NCBI GenBank assembly: GCA_014843695.1
Contig: CM026390.1
Coordinates: forward strand, 95,496,804 to 95,560,803
DNA length: 64,000 bases
Source of the DNA: Archivesica marissinica
Lineage: Eukaryota; Mollusca; Bivalvia; Venerida; Vesicomyidae
Direction of reading: 5' to 3'
A program made the position numbers and the translations under genes. A model generated the notes under the pieces. That model ran no database searches. It saw nothing but the letters and a program-made list of their open reading frames with translations, and had not been told where the DNA came from. Below, one piece after another: positions 1 through 14,100 of the stretch (position 1 is the stretch's first letter; every line of letters starts with the position of its first letter).

Positions 1-1598
1 TGATTTAAATGCCATGTATCACGTCGATGTATGTACTGTATATATATTTAAATGCCATGTATCACGTGCTGTATGTACTGTATATATATATAAATGCCAT
101 GCATCACATCGATGTATGTACTGTATATATATATATAAATGCCATGTATCACGTCAATGTATGTACTGTATATATATATAAATGCCATGTATCACGTCGA
201 TGTATGTACTGTATATATATATAAATGCCATGTATCACGTCGATGTATGTACTGTATATATATTTAAATGCCATGTATCACGTCGATGTATGTACTGTAT
301 ATATATATAAATGCCATGCATCACGTCGATGTATGTACTGTATATATATATAAATGCCATGTATCACGTCGATGTATGTACTGTATATATATATAAATGC
401 CATGTATCACGTCGATGTATGTACTGTATATATATATAAATGCCATGTATCACGTCGATGTATGTACTATATATATATATAAATGCCATGTATCACGTCG
501 ATGTATGTACTGTATATATATATAAATGCCATGTATCACGTCGATGTATGTACTATATATATATATAAATGCCATGTATCACGTCGATGTATGTACTGTA
601 TATATATATAAATGCCATGTATCACGTCGATGTATGTACTGTATATATATATAAATGCCATGTATCACGTCGATGTATGTACTGTATATATATATAAATG
701 TCATGCATCACGTCGATGTATGTACTGTATATATATATAAATGCCATGTATCACGTCGATGTATGTACTGTATATATATTTAAATGCCGTGTATCACGTC
801 GATGTATGTACTGTATATATATATAAATGCCATGTATCACGTCGATGTATGTACTGTATATATATATAAATGCCGTGTATCACGTCGATGTATGTACTGT
901 ATATATATATAAATGCCATGTATCACGTCGATGTATGTACTGTATATATATATAAATGCCATGTATCACGTCGATGTATGTACTGTATATATATATAAAT
1001 GCCATGTATCACGTCGATGTATGTACTGTATATATATATAAATGTCATGCATCACGTCGATGTATGTACTGTATATATATATAAATGCCATGTATCACGT
1101 CGATGTATGTACTGTATATATATTTAAATGCCATGTATCACGTCGATGTATGTACTGTATATATATTTAAATGCCATGTATCACGTCGATGTATGTACTG
1201 TATATATATATAAATGCCATGTATCACGTCGATGTATGTACTGTATATATATATAAATGCCATGTATCACGTCGATGTATGTACTGTATATATATTAAAA
1301 TGCCATGTATCACGTCGATGTATGTACTGTATATATATTTAAATGCCATGTATCACGTCGATGTATGTACTGTATATATATAATTAAATGCCATGTATCA
1401 CGTGATGTATGTACTGTATATATATATAAATGCCGTGTATCACGTCGATGTATGTACTGTATATATATTTAAATGCCATGTATCACGTCGATGTATGTAC
1501 TGTATATATATATAAATGCCATGTATCACGTCGATGTATGTACTGTATATATATATAAATGCCATGTATCACGTGCTGTATGTACTGTATATATATTT
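1..1598. repeat. 43-bp minisatellite, about 37 copies
   Basis: The unit is AAATGCCATGTATCACGTCG followed by a TGTATGTACTG block and a variable (TA)n run. Copies are nearly identical; differences are mainly in TA-run length and a few C/T changes. It lies in the intron after exon 30 and runs off the left edge. Confidence 0.97.
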
Positions 1599-1981
1599 GC
1601 TATGTTATGAATATCTCATGTTGTTGCAAATCTGCTTCCTGAGAATATGCAAATAAACTGAAACTGAAGCTGATTTGTGACAATTTACTGATTTCTAATA
1701 ATTAATTAATTTATTTTCCGACGTAATTATGATTAATTCAATTGCTAATTGTTATGACTACTGATTGTTATTCTTAGTTAATTATTGATACAACCTATTT
1801 CATGCTTAGCCATTGCCAAGTTTAGTGTATGTGTTTACTTTGCAAGGTCTAATATATCGAAAGAGGAGCGAACACATGTACTGATCAAACTATACTTCAC
1901 TCACGAGAAACAGTGTTTATAAAATATCTCAACATTTAATAATTTAAAGAAAACGATCTGAAGACAAAATATTCAGATTAC
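1599..1981. other. Intron sequence, no gene seen
   Basis: AT-rich single-copy-looking intron downstream of exon 30. The stretch near 1640-1665 (AATAAACTGAAACTGAA) resembles a LINE or SINE 3' tail, but I cannot assign it. Confidence 0.6.
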
Positions 1982-2100
1982 CTTTGGGGTATTGACTGAC
2001 GCCACCAATGTTTCCATCACCCCGGGTTTTTGTAGAAGGGCAAGCAGCTGCTGTATTTCACCGTAGCCATTAAAGAAGTCCTCAATCTTATGTGAATCAC
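1982..2100 (-). CDS. ABCA-like exon 30 (1-0 type), last exon in window
   Basis: Acceptor GTATGTGTAG before 2100; donor GTAATC after 1982; 119 bp, phase 1-0. The product begins GDSHKIEDFFNGYGEIQQ and ends ASVNTPK. By the cassette rule the next exon, left of the window, should be phase 0-0 with two cysteines. Confidence 0.84.
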
Positions 2101-5100
2101 CTACACATACAATAATGTTAAAATGACAATCATTTGTCTTAACCCTTTCCTTCATAGAGATTTAGGTTAATATACTATTATATCTCCATACAAACGACAG
2201 CCATATAGCTATCATGCAGTGGATAAGTAGTCGCCATATCTATCATTCTACATATCCTTGGTGCCATATCATCCCAATCAATGCAGTGGGCTACTATGTA
2301 GATATAATTCCCCAAATACTCCCTAAATGATCAAATAGGTTACTAGTTATATTCCCCAAATATTCCCTTAATGATCAAATAGGTTACTAGTTATATTCCC
2401 CAAATATTCCCTAAATATCTAACAGGTTACTAGTCATATTCACCAAATATTCCCTAAATATCAAATAGGTTACTAGTCATATTCCCCAAATATTCCCTAA
2501 ATGATCAAATAGGTTACTAGTTATATTCCCCAAATATTCCCTAAATATCTAACAGGTTACTAGTCATATTCCCCAAATATTCCCTAAATATCTAATAGGT
2601 TACTAGTCATATTCCCCAAATATTCCCTAAATGATCAAATAGGTTACTAGTTATATTCCCCAAATATTCCCTAAATATCTAACAGGTTACTAGTCATATT
2701 CCCCAAATATTCCCTAAATATCTAATAGGTTACTAGTCATATTCCCCAAATATTCCCTAAATGATCAAATAGGTTACTAGTTATATTCCCCAAATATTCC
2801 CTAAATATCTAACAGGTTACTAGTCATATTCCCCAAATATTCCCTAAATATCTAATAGGTTACTAGTCATATTCCCCAAATATTCCCTAAATGATCAAAT
2901 AGGTTACTAGTTATATTCCCCAAATATTCCCTAAATATCTAACAGGTTACTAGTCATATTCCCCAAATATTCCCTAAATATCTAATAGGTTACTAGTCAT
3001 ATTCCCCAAATATTCCCTAAATGATCAAATAGGTTACTAGTTATATTCCCCAAATATTCCCTAAATATCTAACAGGTTACTAGTCATATTCCCCAAATAT
3101 TCCCTAAATATCTAATAGGTTACTAGTCATATTCCCCAAATATTCCCTAAATATCTAATAGGTTACTAGTCATATTCCCCAAATATTCCCTAAATATCTA
3201 ACAAGTTACTAGTCATATTCCCCAAATATTCCCTAAATATCTAACAAGTTACTAGTTATATTCACCAAATATTCCCTTAATGATCGAATAGGTTACTAGT
3301 CATATTCCCCAAATATTCCCTAAATATCTAACAGGTTACTAGTCATATTCCCCAAATATTCCCTAAATATCTAATAGGTTACTAGTCATATTCCCCAAAT
3401 ATTCCCTAAATATCTAACAGGTTACTAGTTATATTCCCCAAATATTCCCTAAATATCTAACAGGTTACTAGTTATATTCCCCAAATATTCCCTAAATATC
3501 TAACAGGTTACTAGTTATATTCCCCAAATATTCCCTAAATATCTAACAGATTACTAGTTATATTCCCCAATATATTCCCTAAATATCTAGCAGATTACTA
3601 GTTATATTCCCCAATATATTCCCTAAATATCTAACAGGTTACTAGTCATATTCCCCAAATATTCCCTAAATATCTAACAGGTTACTAGTTATATTCCCCA
3701 AATATTCCCTAAATATCTAACAGGTTACTAGTTATATTCCCCAAATATCTAACAGGTTACTAGTTATATTCCCCAAATATCTAACAGGTTACTAGTTATA
3801 TTCCCCCAATATATTCCCTAAATATCTAACAGGTTACTAGTCATATTCCCCAAATATTCCCTAAATATCTAACAGGTTACTAGTTATATTCCCCAACTAT
3901 TCCCTAAATATCTAACAGATTACTAGTTATATTCCCCAATATATTCCCTAAATATCTAGCAGATTACTAGTTATATTCCCCAATATATTCCCTAAATATC
4001 TAACAGGTTACTAGTCATATTCCCCAAATATTCCCTAAATATCTAACAGGTTACTAGTTATATTCCCCAAATATTCCCTAAATATCTAACAGGTTACTAG
4101 TTATATTCCCCAAATATCTAACAGGTTACTAGTTATATTCCCCAAATATTCCCTAAATATCTAACAGGTTACTAGTTATATTCCCCCAATATATTCCCTA
4201 AATATCTAACAGGTTACTAGTCATATTCCCCAAATATTCCCTAAATATCTAACAGGTTACTAGTTATATTCCCCAACTATTCCCTAAATATCTAACAGGT
4301 TACTAGTTATATTCCCCAAATATTCCCTAAATATCTAACAGGTTACTAGTTATATTCCACTACGATCAAACGTGTATCTAAAAATATGCTTACCATCAGT
4401 CATGTTTTCCAAACGATCTAATATTATCTCAAACACATAATAGGTGACCTCGACAGTCTTGAGTTGATTCTGGAACTCTGGTGATATTGCCGACAGCGTC
4501 TCAAATAAACGATTCATGTTACCCATAGCCCTACAAATATAATGCAAATGTAAAACAAACACCTTAGAAATGAGACGTCGTTTTTATGAAGATATATTCT
4601 CAGTAAATGTAAATTACACAGACTACATGACTATGTACCATTTGTTTAATGTATTGAATATTATTTTATTGTAATTATTTCACAATGAGGAATACATTTT
4701 ACAATTGCATATCACAATAACTATACTGTCACATTTATAACATACATAAAACCCGATATCCATTTACATACACTCTACATTCGTTATGTCGAATTCCGTC
4801 GGACCGAACAAAATACTTCGACATAACCGAAGTTTGACGTAACGAAATTCGATATAAACAGATCCAGTTATATGTAAAATGATAGTGTCTGAAATATGAC
4901 TTTGATCAGCCTTCGAGATAACCGGAGAATTCGACATAACCGACTTTGACATAACGACATTTTCAAAGTGCAAAAGGATTGGGCTACAAGTTTTGAAAAC
5001 AGGCCAAATTTGCTATCAATTTGTTCCGATGTTTTATTTAATCTTTGGCACATGGTTTACCGTACCAAGGCCAGTTCTGTGTTGTTTATTAATATCGTAT

Positions 5101-8100
5101 TAATGATAGGCTACAAAGCTAGTTCCATTGCTATAGAACAATTGGTGCAATCAATTGTTCCCTGGAATATAGTAGAGTGGTGGAACCTATGCTCGGCGTA
5201 TTTCTATGCTCGGCGTATTCCTATGCTCGATTCCTATGCTCGGCGTATTCGGCGTATTCCTATGCTCGGCGTATTCTCCATTTTCATCCGTATTTAAAAT
5301 ATTTAAATAGTTCTAGGCTAATGTCACTGACAGAGCTGAAGCATGGTTCAATAGCATTCCGTTGAGTGTATCGGTAGGCTGATGCAACTGTCACGTGACT
5401 TGTCCAGCAGACGAATATAAACAAGCAAATAATTGTGAGAATATTTCCACCGAAACTGTTACGGTGTATGAGCAATTCGGGTAGCTATCGGAATTTAAAA
5501 AATCTACACTTAACCCGAAATATAGTTTAAATACAATTTCTGATTAAGACCAATAAATGTTTTTACTCAATGATATACTGTAACAAAATAAGATATTAAA
5601 CAAGTTATTGTGGATAAATAAAAAATAACATGTACGCCGTGCATAGGTGTCCTGAAGTCTTCAGACTTTCCCCATATAAATGGGTGCCGACCGACACCGT
5701 TGCGATAGCTGTAATGAGCAGCAAGGTCACGTGATGAAGCTAAAACTGTCAACAAGAGTTTTGAAAGTTGTTTTCACGACTTAAGAAAATAATAATATAC
5801 GGCAAGTGCTATTAACATTTTATACTGGTCATTATATGTGGGGTTTACGCCGAGCATAGGTTCCATCACTCTAATGTATAACGATCAACGTTAAACAGCA
5901 TACTACTACAATGAAGTTACATAATACATTGGATAGGTACATGTTTACGGTATCCATGTTCATTGTTACGTTCTGCATAAATGACATAACTTCTTCCCAA
6001 AGCGTCAAATTATCAAAGCCAGGTATGTGGAACTGGGTAGTCTTGTTAGCAAACTGTCCAACAGCCTGCATCAATAGGTAATACTCTTCTATCCAGGACT
6101 GCACATCAGCATCGTCTGTCATGTTAGCTACTCCACCATACTGAAGAATAGCAATACAAATAAAACTTCCAATGAGAGACATCAGTGAGCTACCTCCCCT
6201 GAATAGTGAATACACCCTCAAAGTAGATATGTCCTATTAAGTGTGTTCCTCTGGTTTTATCGTTGTTTCCTTTGCACAACATGCTAGCAATTTTATTCTA
6301 CTATCGCTTCTTGTGATTATAAAATTACTATATCTCGACAGATCTCCTACAGTATATGCAATAGGTATTTATTTGTAAACGAATGTTTTCAGTTATTAAC
6401 ACGATTTGGCTAAAATCACATTTATCATACCGCAACATCTGGCTAGGGAACAACAGTAAAACAAATGATTCTAACTAAAAGGACATATTCACATTTTGGA
6501 ATAAATCAATCTTTATCTGCCATGGGAGGTAATGGAAAATTACAGATGTCTCTCATTGTTGTCAATCAAATCCACACCGACGTTAAAATATCTAAATTAT
6601 TGATATAACTGGTGTAAGCTTACATAACATTTATAATAAAAAAAAATAGATTAATGGCAAAATTCCAAACCGAGTTTCATAAAATATGGTATGAAATCAC
6701 CTCGAGTGCAAGATCCTTTTCATCACATTACCATGGTAACAGCAACCATTGAAGGGGGAAAATACGTTTCTAAATAGTTCCTGATAATCTAACACCTGCA
6801 CGCAAATCATCGACACAATATTTTAACGCTGTATTTTTGCTAGTTCATTTATAGCATAATAAAAAATATAAAACTTGAATACAAACAACATGTAATGTCT
6901 ATTGCAAACTGTCAATGTCATGCCTCAACCAATCAGCATCCTTACATGTAATGTCTATTGCAAACTGTCAATGTCATGCCTCAACCAATCAGCATCCTTA
7001 CATGTAATGTATATTGCAAGCTGTTAATGGCATGCCTCGACCAATCAGCATCATTCCAGGTGTTATTAAACATGTGATCATACTATAATTTACCAGATGA
7101 CAGTATTACACAGACTACAGGCATAATTATATATTTACAACAAACAAATAACATTTAAATCGGATCAATATCTGTTGAGTTGTGCTTTGGTCATTTAGGT
7201 CATTAGCAAAGTGAAACATCAGAAACCAACACTTGAACACCCGTATTTCTGATACCGTCCTGATATGTAACAGTATGAATGTACCATCAATGTATGTGAG
7301 GTGCTCGCACTTGGATCTATCCGTGTGTATGTACCATCCATGTGTGTGAGGTGCTCGCACTTGGATCTATCCGTGTGTATGTACCATCCATGTGTGTGAG
7401 GTGCTCGCACTTGGATCTATCCGTGTGTATGTACCACCCATGTATGTGAGGTGCTTGCACTTGGATCTATCCGTGTGTATGTACCATCCATGTGTGTGAG
7501 GTGCTCGCACTTGGATCTATCCGTGTGTATGTACCACCCATGTGTGTGAGGTGCTCGCACTTGGATCTATCCGTGTGTATGTACCATCCATGTGTGTGAG
7601 GTGCTCGCACTTGGATCTATCCGTGTGTATGTACCATCCATGTGTGTGAGGTGCTCGCACTTGGATCTATCCGTGTGTATGTACCACCCATGTATGTGAG
7701 GTGCTTGCACTTGGATCTATCCGTGTGTATGTACCATCCATGTGTGTGAGGTGCTCGCACTTGGATCTATCCGTGTGTATGTACCATCCATGTGTGTGAG
7801 GTGCTCGCACTTGGATCTATCCGTGTGTATGTACCATCCATGTATGTGAGGTGCTTGCACTTGGATCTATCCGTGTGTATGTACCACCCATGTATGTGAG
7901 GTGCTAGCACTTGGAAGTATCCGTATGTATGTACCATCCATGTGTGTGAGGTGCTCGCACTTGGATCTATCCGTGTGTATGTACCACCCATGTATGTGAG
8001 GTGCTTGCACTTGGATCTATCCGTGTGTATGTACCACCCATGTATGTGAGGTGCTTGCACTTGGATCTATCCGTGTGTATGTACCATCCATGTGTGTGAG

Positions 8101-11100
8101 GTGCTTGCACTTGGATCTATCCGTGTGTATGTACCACCCATGTATGTGAGGTGCTCGCACTTGGATCTATCCGTGTGTATGTACCATCCATGTGTGTGAG
8201 GTGCTTGCACTTGGATCTATCCGTGTGTATGTACCATCCATGTGTGTGAGGTGCTCGCACTTGGATCTATCCGTGTGTATGTACCATCCATGTGTGTGAG
8301 GTGCTTGCACTTGGACCTACCGGCGTGTGCATACTCTCAGGACATTAAGTTTGATACAAACAAATGGTATTCATAGTTTATGACTTACAGTGTCTGCTAC
8401 GGTTAAGTTCTTCTCTTGTATATATGCCATTGTTTCCTGTTCCAGAAGTGTGATGTTTATGTCACAAAACATTGTAAAATAGTCTCCAAAATTGATGTCT
8501 AATATAGGTGGATTGGTCATCAAGTCGTCTGGATCTTTCTGACAGAACACATCTATACCCTGGACAAGTGATTCGGTGAATTTTGTTATCTGAAAGAAGT
8601 TGTGTCTTGAAAATATCTACATAGTACCACACGGCCATATCCTGACATTGCTACGTGAGGAATTATGGAATTTCAAAAACATATCGGTAACATTTTAAAC
8701 TAATGCTGTTGCATACATGTAGCTAAATATACAAAAGCTCTAGTTTGTTGTTTCAGCATGTTCTGCTTAATCATTTCCCTCATAGAAGCACCTCTTGATG
8801 TCATTTGGAGCAGCTATAACATTTCTAAAAAAAATTAAAATATGCACTACATATCAACGGGGAACGCCAATAAAAGGTAGATGCCAAAATCAATTACTAA
8901 ACTAGACATCATAGGAGGAATTTGACTACATTTCCTCGATGGATTTGACATTTACGGAAGATAGACTGACGACAACGAGTATGATTCACTAGAACGCATC
9001 CCCGACCTCATGTGGATAGTAGCTCTTTCCGGCAACACATATTTCCGGTAAATACATGTAGATAGTAGCTCTTTCCGGCAACCCATATTTCCGGTAAACG
9101 ATAGTTATTTTTAGATCAATATGAACATGACTTTCGGGCCCGCTCGTTTAAAGCTCACTATTACGGCATTCAGATTATGAGATATGATGACAAAATAGCA
9201 CATACTATGAGCATACTGTCTTCTTACCTTTGCGTTGTCGACTAGAGCAGTGTATGAATATGTGGCATATATATGAGGTAGCCAATCCATCAACTGCCAC
9301 ATCTTGTACATCTCAGGGTAACCCATAAATCCAACGCTGGGTTCAATTAGAACCACTGAAAAACAATAAGCAACTGATTAGGCAATTATCTTTATTGACT
9401 GTGATCGGTAGTACGAAAAATCCATAAGCAATATATTTTTTTAATAAGACTACTATTGTTAGTTATTATAAATATTACAATTACATCGCCATCGGGTCTG
9501 CATCGCTTTAACGTTCACAGAAGACACGAAGTCTCAACTTATAACGAATGCCAATGCCTCGTCTCTACAACGTTCTACCCAAAAAAGGCCTCTTCTCCGC
9601 AACTACACAAACAATGCCTCTTCTCCGCAACTAACCAAACAAGGCCTCTTCTCTGCAAGTACCCAAACAAGGCTTCTTCTCTGCAACTACTAAAACAAGG
9701 CCTCTTCTCCGCAACTACCCAAACAAGGCCTCTTCTCCGCAACTACCCAAACAAGGCCTCTTCTCCGCAACTACCCAAACAATGCCTCTTCTCTGCAAGT
9801 ACCCAAACAAGTCCTCTTCTCCACAACTACCCAAACAATTCCTTTTCTCCACAACTACACAAACAAGTCCTCTTCTCTGCAACTACCCAACACAATGCCT
9901 CTTCTCTGCAATTACAGAGCTGAATTCGATATGTGATAGGAGTTCCACTAACAGAGAAGATCAGTCAATCATTTAAACTTGAATACCACCAGATATATCA
10001 CTTGTTAATCAAGCTATCAGGTGATAGATAAATGACAAGTAGCATAGGATTATGAGATGGGTTCCAATTTCCAATGAATGGTTCTGTAATACGTCACCCT
10101 TAACTTATCAGTTTTGCTTTATATGTGACGTGATGTATTTCTATGTTAATTTATTGCCGATGTATTTGTTAATATCACGAGGAGAAGAAAAGAATCTTTT
10201 CGGTTAAAACACCCGTCAGTTACCTTCTGTCTGTGTAAAAACGGCTGTCAACACTTTCATGTACATCTCGGATATCTGTAGCATACCGGCCATCTCCGGA
10301 ATGGCTTGAAGATGCATTAGATTCTGTAGTATTTGTTGTTGACTGTATTGGAATAACCTGTTAGAAATCGTGATTATTATGTAATATGTCCATTGTAATA
10401 ATAATTTCTAGTGGATTGAGTACAGCTAACACTCGGCTAAATGTACATACCAATAATTAATAGTTATTTTTGCACTTTAATGTACATAGTAATAATAGTT
10501 ATTTTTGCACTGAAAAAATATCGTTGTTGATTGTTTACCAACATCATGTTGTCTCAATATCAAAATTGATATGCATCAGGTATGGCGACTGTCAACAAAT
10601 AGACACAAATTAGAGTTGCATTTAGCCATCCTCACAGTATACATCATTGTACTGTTGCTTGCAACGGGTATGTGTTTTACGTTATTTATCGTCGCTACCA
10701 GTTGCCCATATGAGCGACACCCCCTGAAGAGATTAGTCATTTTAGATTTTGGAGGATAGTGCAATGATACAGACAGGGGCCCATTCCAGAGTCTCCTCTC
10801 GTTCTTTTACGCGCACGGTGTAAAGCACCGACACGAGACCTCGGTTTAAAATCCCATCAGAAAGAATGTTAATTTTATTAGGATCAGACGGGGGATCGAA
10901 CCTGCGATCCCTGGATTACCAGTCCAGCGTGTTACCACTGGACTACAGATCCATCTGTTTGCAACGGGTATTTCTTCTGTTCTGACATACAGTAACATAT
11001 TGTGTTCCGGATGGCAGTCAACTGTAGCTCAGTTACTATTTGACTATTTTTGCTATACAAGCTGACATGTACTGTGGCTTAGAATTGCTATACAAGCTGA

Positions 11101-14100
11101 CATGTACTGTGGCTTAGAATCGCTATACAAGCTGACATGTACTGTGGCTTAGAATTGCTATACAAGCTGACATGTACTGTGGCTTAGAATTGCTATACAA
11201 GCTGACATGTACTGTGGCTTAGAATTGCTATACAAGCTGACATGTACTGTGGCTTAGAATTGCTATACAAGCTGACATGTACTGTCAGGGCCGTCGCTGG
11301 AGCTATTTTGATGATACGCACGGCCAAATATGCTTGTTTGTCGAGTGAGCATAGTGAGCTAGTACGCTAGGGGGTCCGGGGGCATGCCCCCCTTGAGATT
11401 TTTTGAAATGAGGATGCAATTTCCTGCATTTCAATGCATTTTGTAACATACAATTGCAGGACTAAAGTTCTTACGACAATGTAATAATATATATATATAT
11501 ACATGTAATATACATAATATACATGATCTATCGCCCTTATCAATTAAACAAGCACGTAAAATAGCACACTAAATTTCAAGATGCACCATATTTGCAATGG
11601 GCTCAATTGTTCCACCACTCCACACATCACGGCGCCTATGTATCCCTACTACCCCCTGCGGTTGTATGGCATTTTTGGACTTTTCATTTCCTGAGACCAA
11701 TGATACGCACGTGCGTACTTGCGTATGCCCAGCGACGGGCCTGACTGTGGCTTAGAATTGCCTTGAATACAGAGTATCATAACAATCTTAACTATACTAA
11801 CATATATATGTGTAGATACTTACTGCATTGGATCCGTCATGTTAAGGGTTCCTTCTAAAGCATTAGGTATGTCTTGAAATTGAGCCAACATTTCGAAAAT
11901 TATCGATTCATCTGGTATAGGTAACCCTTCAACTGTTATATTCCCGGTTACTATGGCAGCAATGAGGTTAGAATAACGTTCATTCGCTTTATAATGTGTG
12001 CTGACATTCATAAGCAGTTCGGAGGCTGTCATATTCATTGACATCGCATTTTCGATCTAAAATATAATTACAAATACATTACATCACGAAACAAGCTTCA
12101 TCAACTTATATTAACCACTTGGCGCGGATGAAAGCATGTATGTGGTCATTCGTTTGGGAGGAAACCGGAGTATCCAGAGAAAACCCACCTGTCCGATATG
12201 GCGATCACTGTTAATCATCTCACATACATCCCGGTACGAGGATCGAACCCAGGTTGCATTGGCGAGAAGCGAGCGTGCTAACCTTTGCGCTAAGCAAACC
12301 ATAATCTCATAACAACTTTGTCTCTAAACATTGAAATTCAACAATGACGTACATAGTAGAATCTACTGTCACTATATACTGGGGCAAACAGATACTGAAA
12401 AGAGTAAACCGTATCATATTAGTGAGAATGATTCATTGGACAAGTTACTGATGATCTTAACTTACAACGTGCTAACACTAGTAACTGCTATGTTCCAATC
12501 AGTCTTAATACTCATGCAGTAGAACTTACCAATGTAAAACATACACACATGATTGACAATGTGGGTGGGCATGGAGTAGAACTTACTGTTGTAAAACATA
12601 CACACATGACTAGGACGATGTGGGTGGGCATGGAGTAGATTAGGACGATGTGGGTGTGCATGGAGTAGATTAGGACGATGTGGGTGTGCATGGAGTAGAT
12701 TAGGACGATGTGGGTGGGCATGGAGTAGATTAGGACGATGTGGGTGTGCATGGAGTAGATTAGGACGATGTGGGTGTGCATGGAGTAGACTAGGACGTTG
12801 TGGGTGTGCATGGAGTAGACTAGGACGATGTGGGTGGGCATGGAGTAGACAGGACTTGTGTGTGTGCATGGAGTAGACTAGGACGATGTGGGTGGGCATG
12901 GAGTAGACTAGGACGTTGTGGGTGTGCATGGAGTAGACTAGGACGATGTGGGTGTGCATGGAGTAGACTAGGACGTTGTGGGTGGTGTGCATGGAGTAGA
13001 CTAGGACGTTGCATGATGACTAGGCTGGGGTGCAGGAGTAGACAGGACGTTGTGGGTGTGCATGAGTAGACTAGGACGTTGTGGTTGTCATGAGTAATAG
13101 GACGATGTGGGTGGCATGGAGTAACTAGGACGTTGTGGTTGTGCATGGAGTAGACTAGGACGATGTGGGTGGCATGGAGTAGACTAGGACGTTGTGGGTG
13201 TGCATGGAGTAGACTAGGACGATGTGGGTGGGCATGGAGTAGACTAGGACGTTGTGGTGTGCATGGAGTAGACTAGGACGTTGTGGGTGGGCATGGAGTA
13301 GACTAGGACGTTGTGGGTGTGCATGGAGTAGATTAGGACGATGTGGGTGTGCATGGAGTAGATTAGGACGATGTGGGTGTGCATGGAGTAGACTAGGACG
13401 ATGTGGGTGTGCATGGAGTAGACTAGGACGTTGTGGGTGTGCATGGAGTAGACTAGGACGATGTGGGTGGGCATGGAGTAGACTAGGACGTTGTGGGTGG
13501 TGTGCATGGAGTAGACTAGGACGATGTGGGTGGGCATGGAGTAGACTAGGACGTTGTGGGTGGTGTGCATGGAGTAGACTAGGACGATGTGGGTGGGCAT
13601 GGAGTAGACTAGGACGTTGTGGGTGTGCATGGAGTAGACTAGGACGATGTGGGTGGGCACAGAGTAGACGAGGACGATGTGGTGGACACGGAGTAGACTA
13701 GAACGATGTGGGTGTGCGCGGAGTAGAACTTACCGCTGTTAAGAGATCATCTAGTCCAAGAACTCCTATCCTCATCTCATTCCAAAGTTTCTCGAAATCA
13801 ATAGTTGCACAAATATTCTCCACAACATCAGCCTTTGTCATGGTGCTGTTTGCTGGCATATAGATCAACTCTTCAAATTCTGCAGTGTCGACACATATGT
13901 TGCTGTAATTAGCAGTGAGCCATTTGCCGATCTGAAATATTTGATTAATCAAATATTATTGCTTGTTTGACATTATAAACCAATGAATACGATATCATAA
14001 CATAGCAAAATGCATGTTCTAACCTCATTAGGTTTCTCTTACTGGCAAAATCTGTACCATTTATACAGTGAAGTATGTAAATACAAATGCGTAACCAAAG

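Noticed and set aside
5949..6140. Alternative exon 28 ending at GTAAAC (phase 0)
   Set aside because: It would put exon 29 in a frame with an early stop; the GTACCT donor eight bases further on gives an open junction and the expected 0-2 phase.
9456..9976. 155-codon plus-strand ORF
   Set aside because: It consists of the 28-bp repeat plus flanks; there is no start context or domain and it is antisense to the host intron.
12462..13701. ORFs on both strands, 80-176 codons
   Set aside because: Produced by the 30-bp repeat, whose length is a multiple of three, giving 10-residue periodic peptides on both strands.
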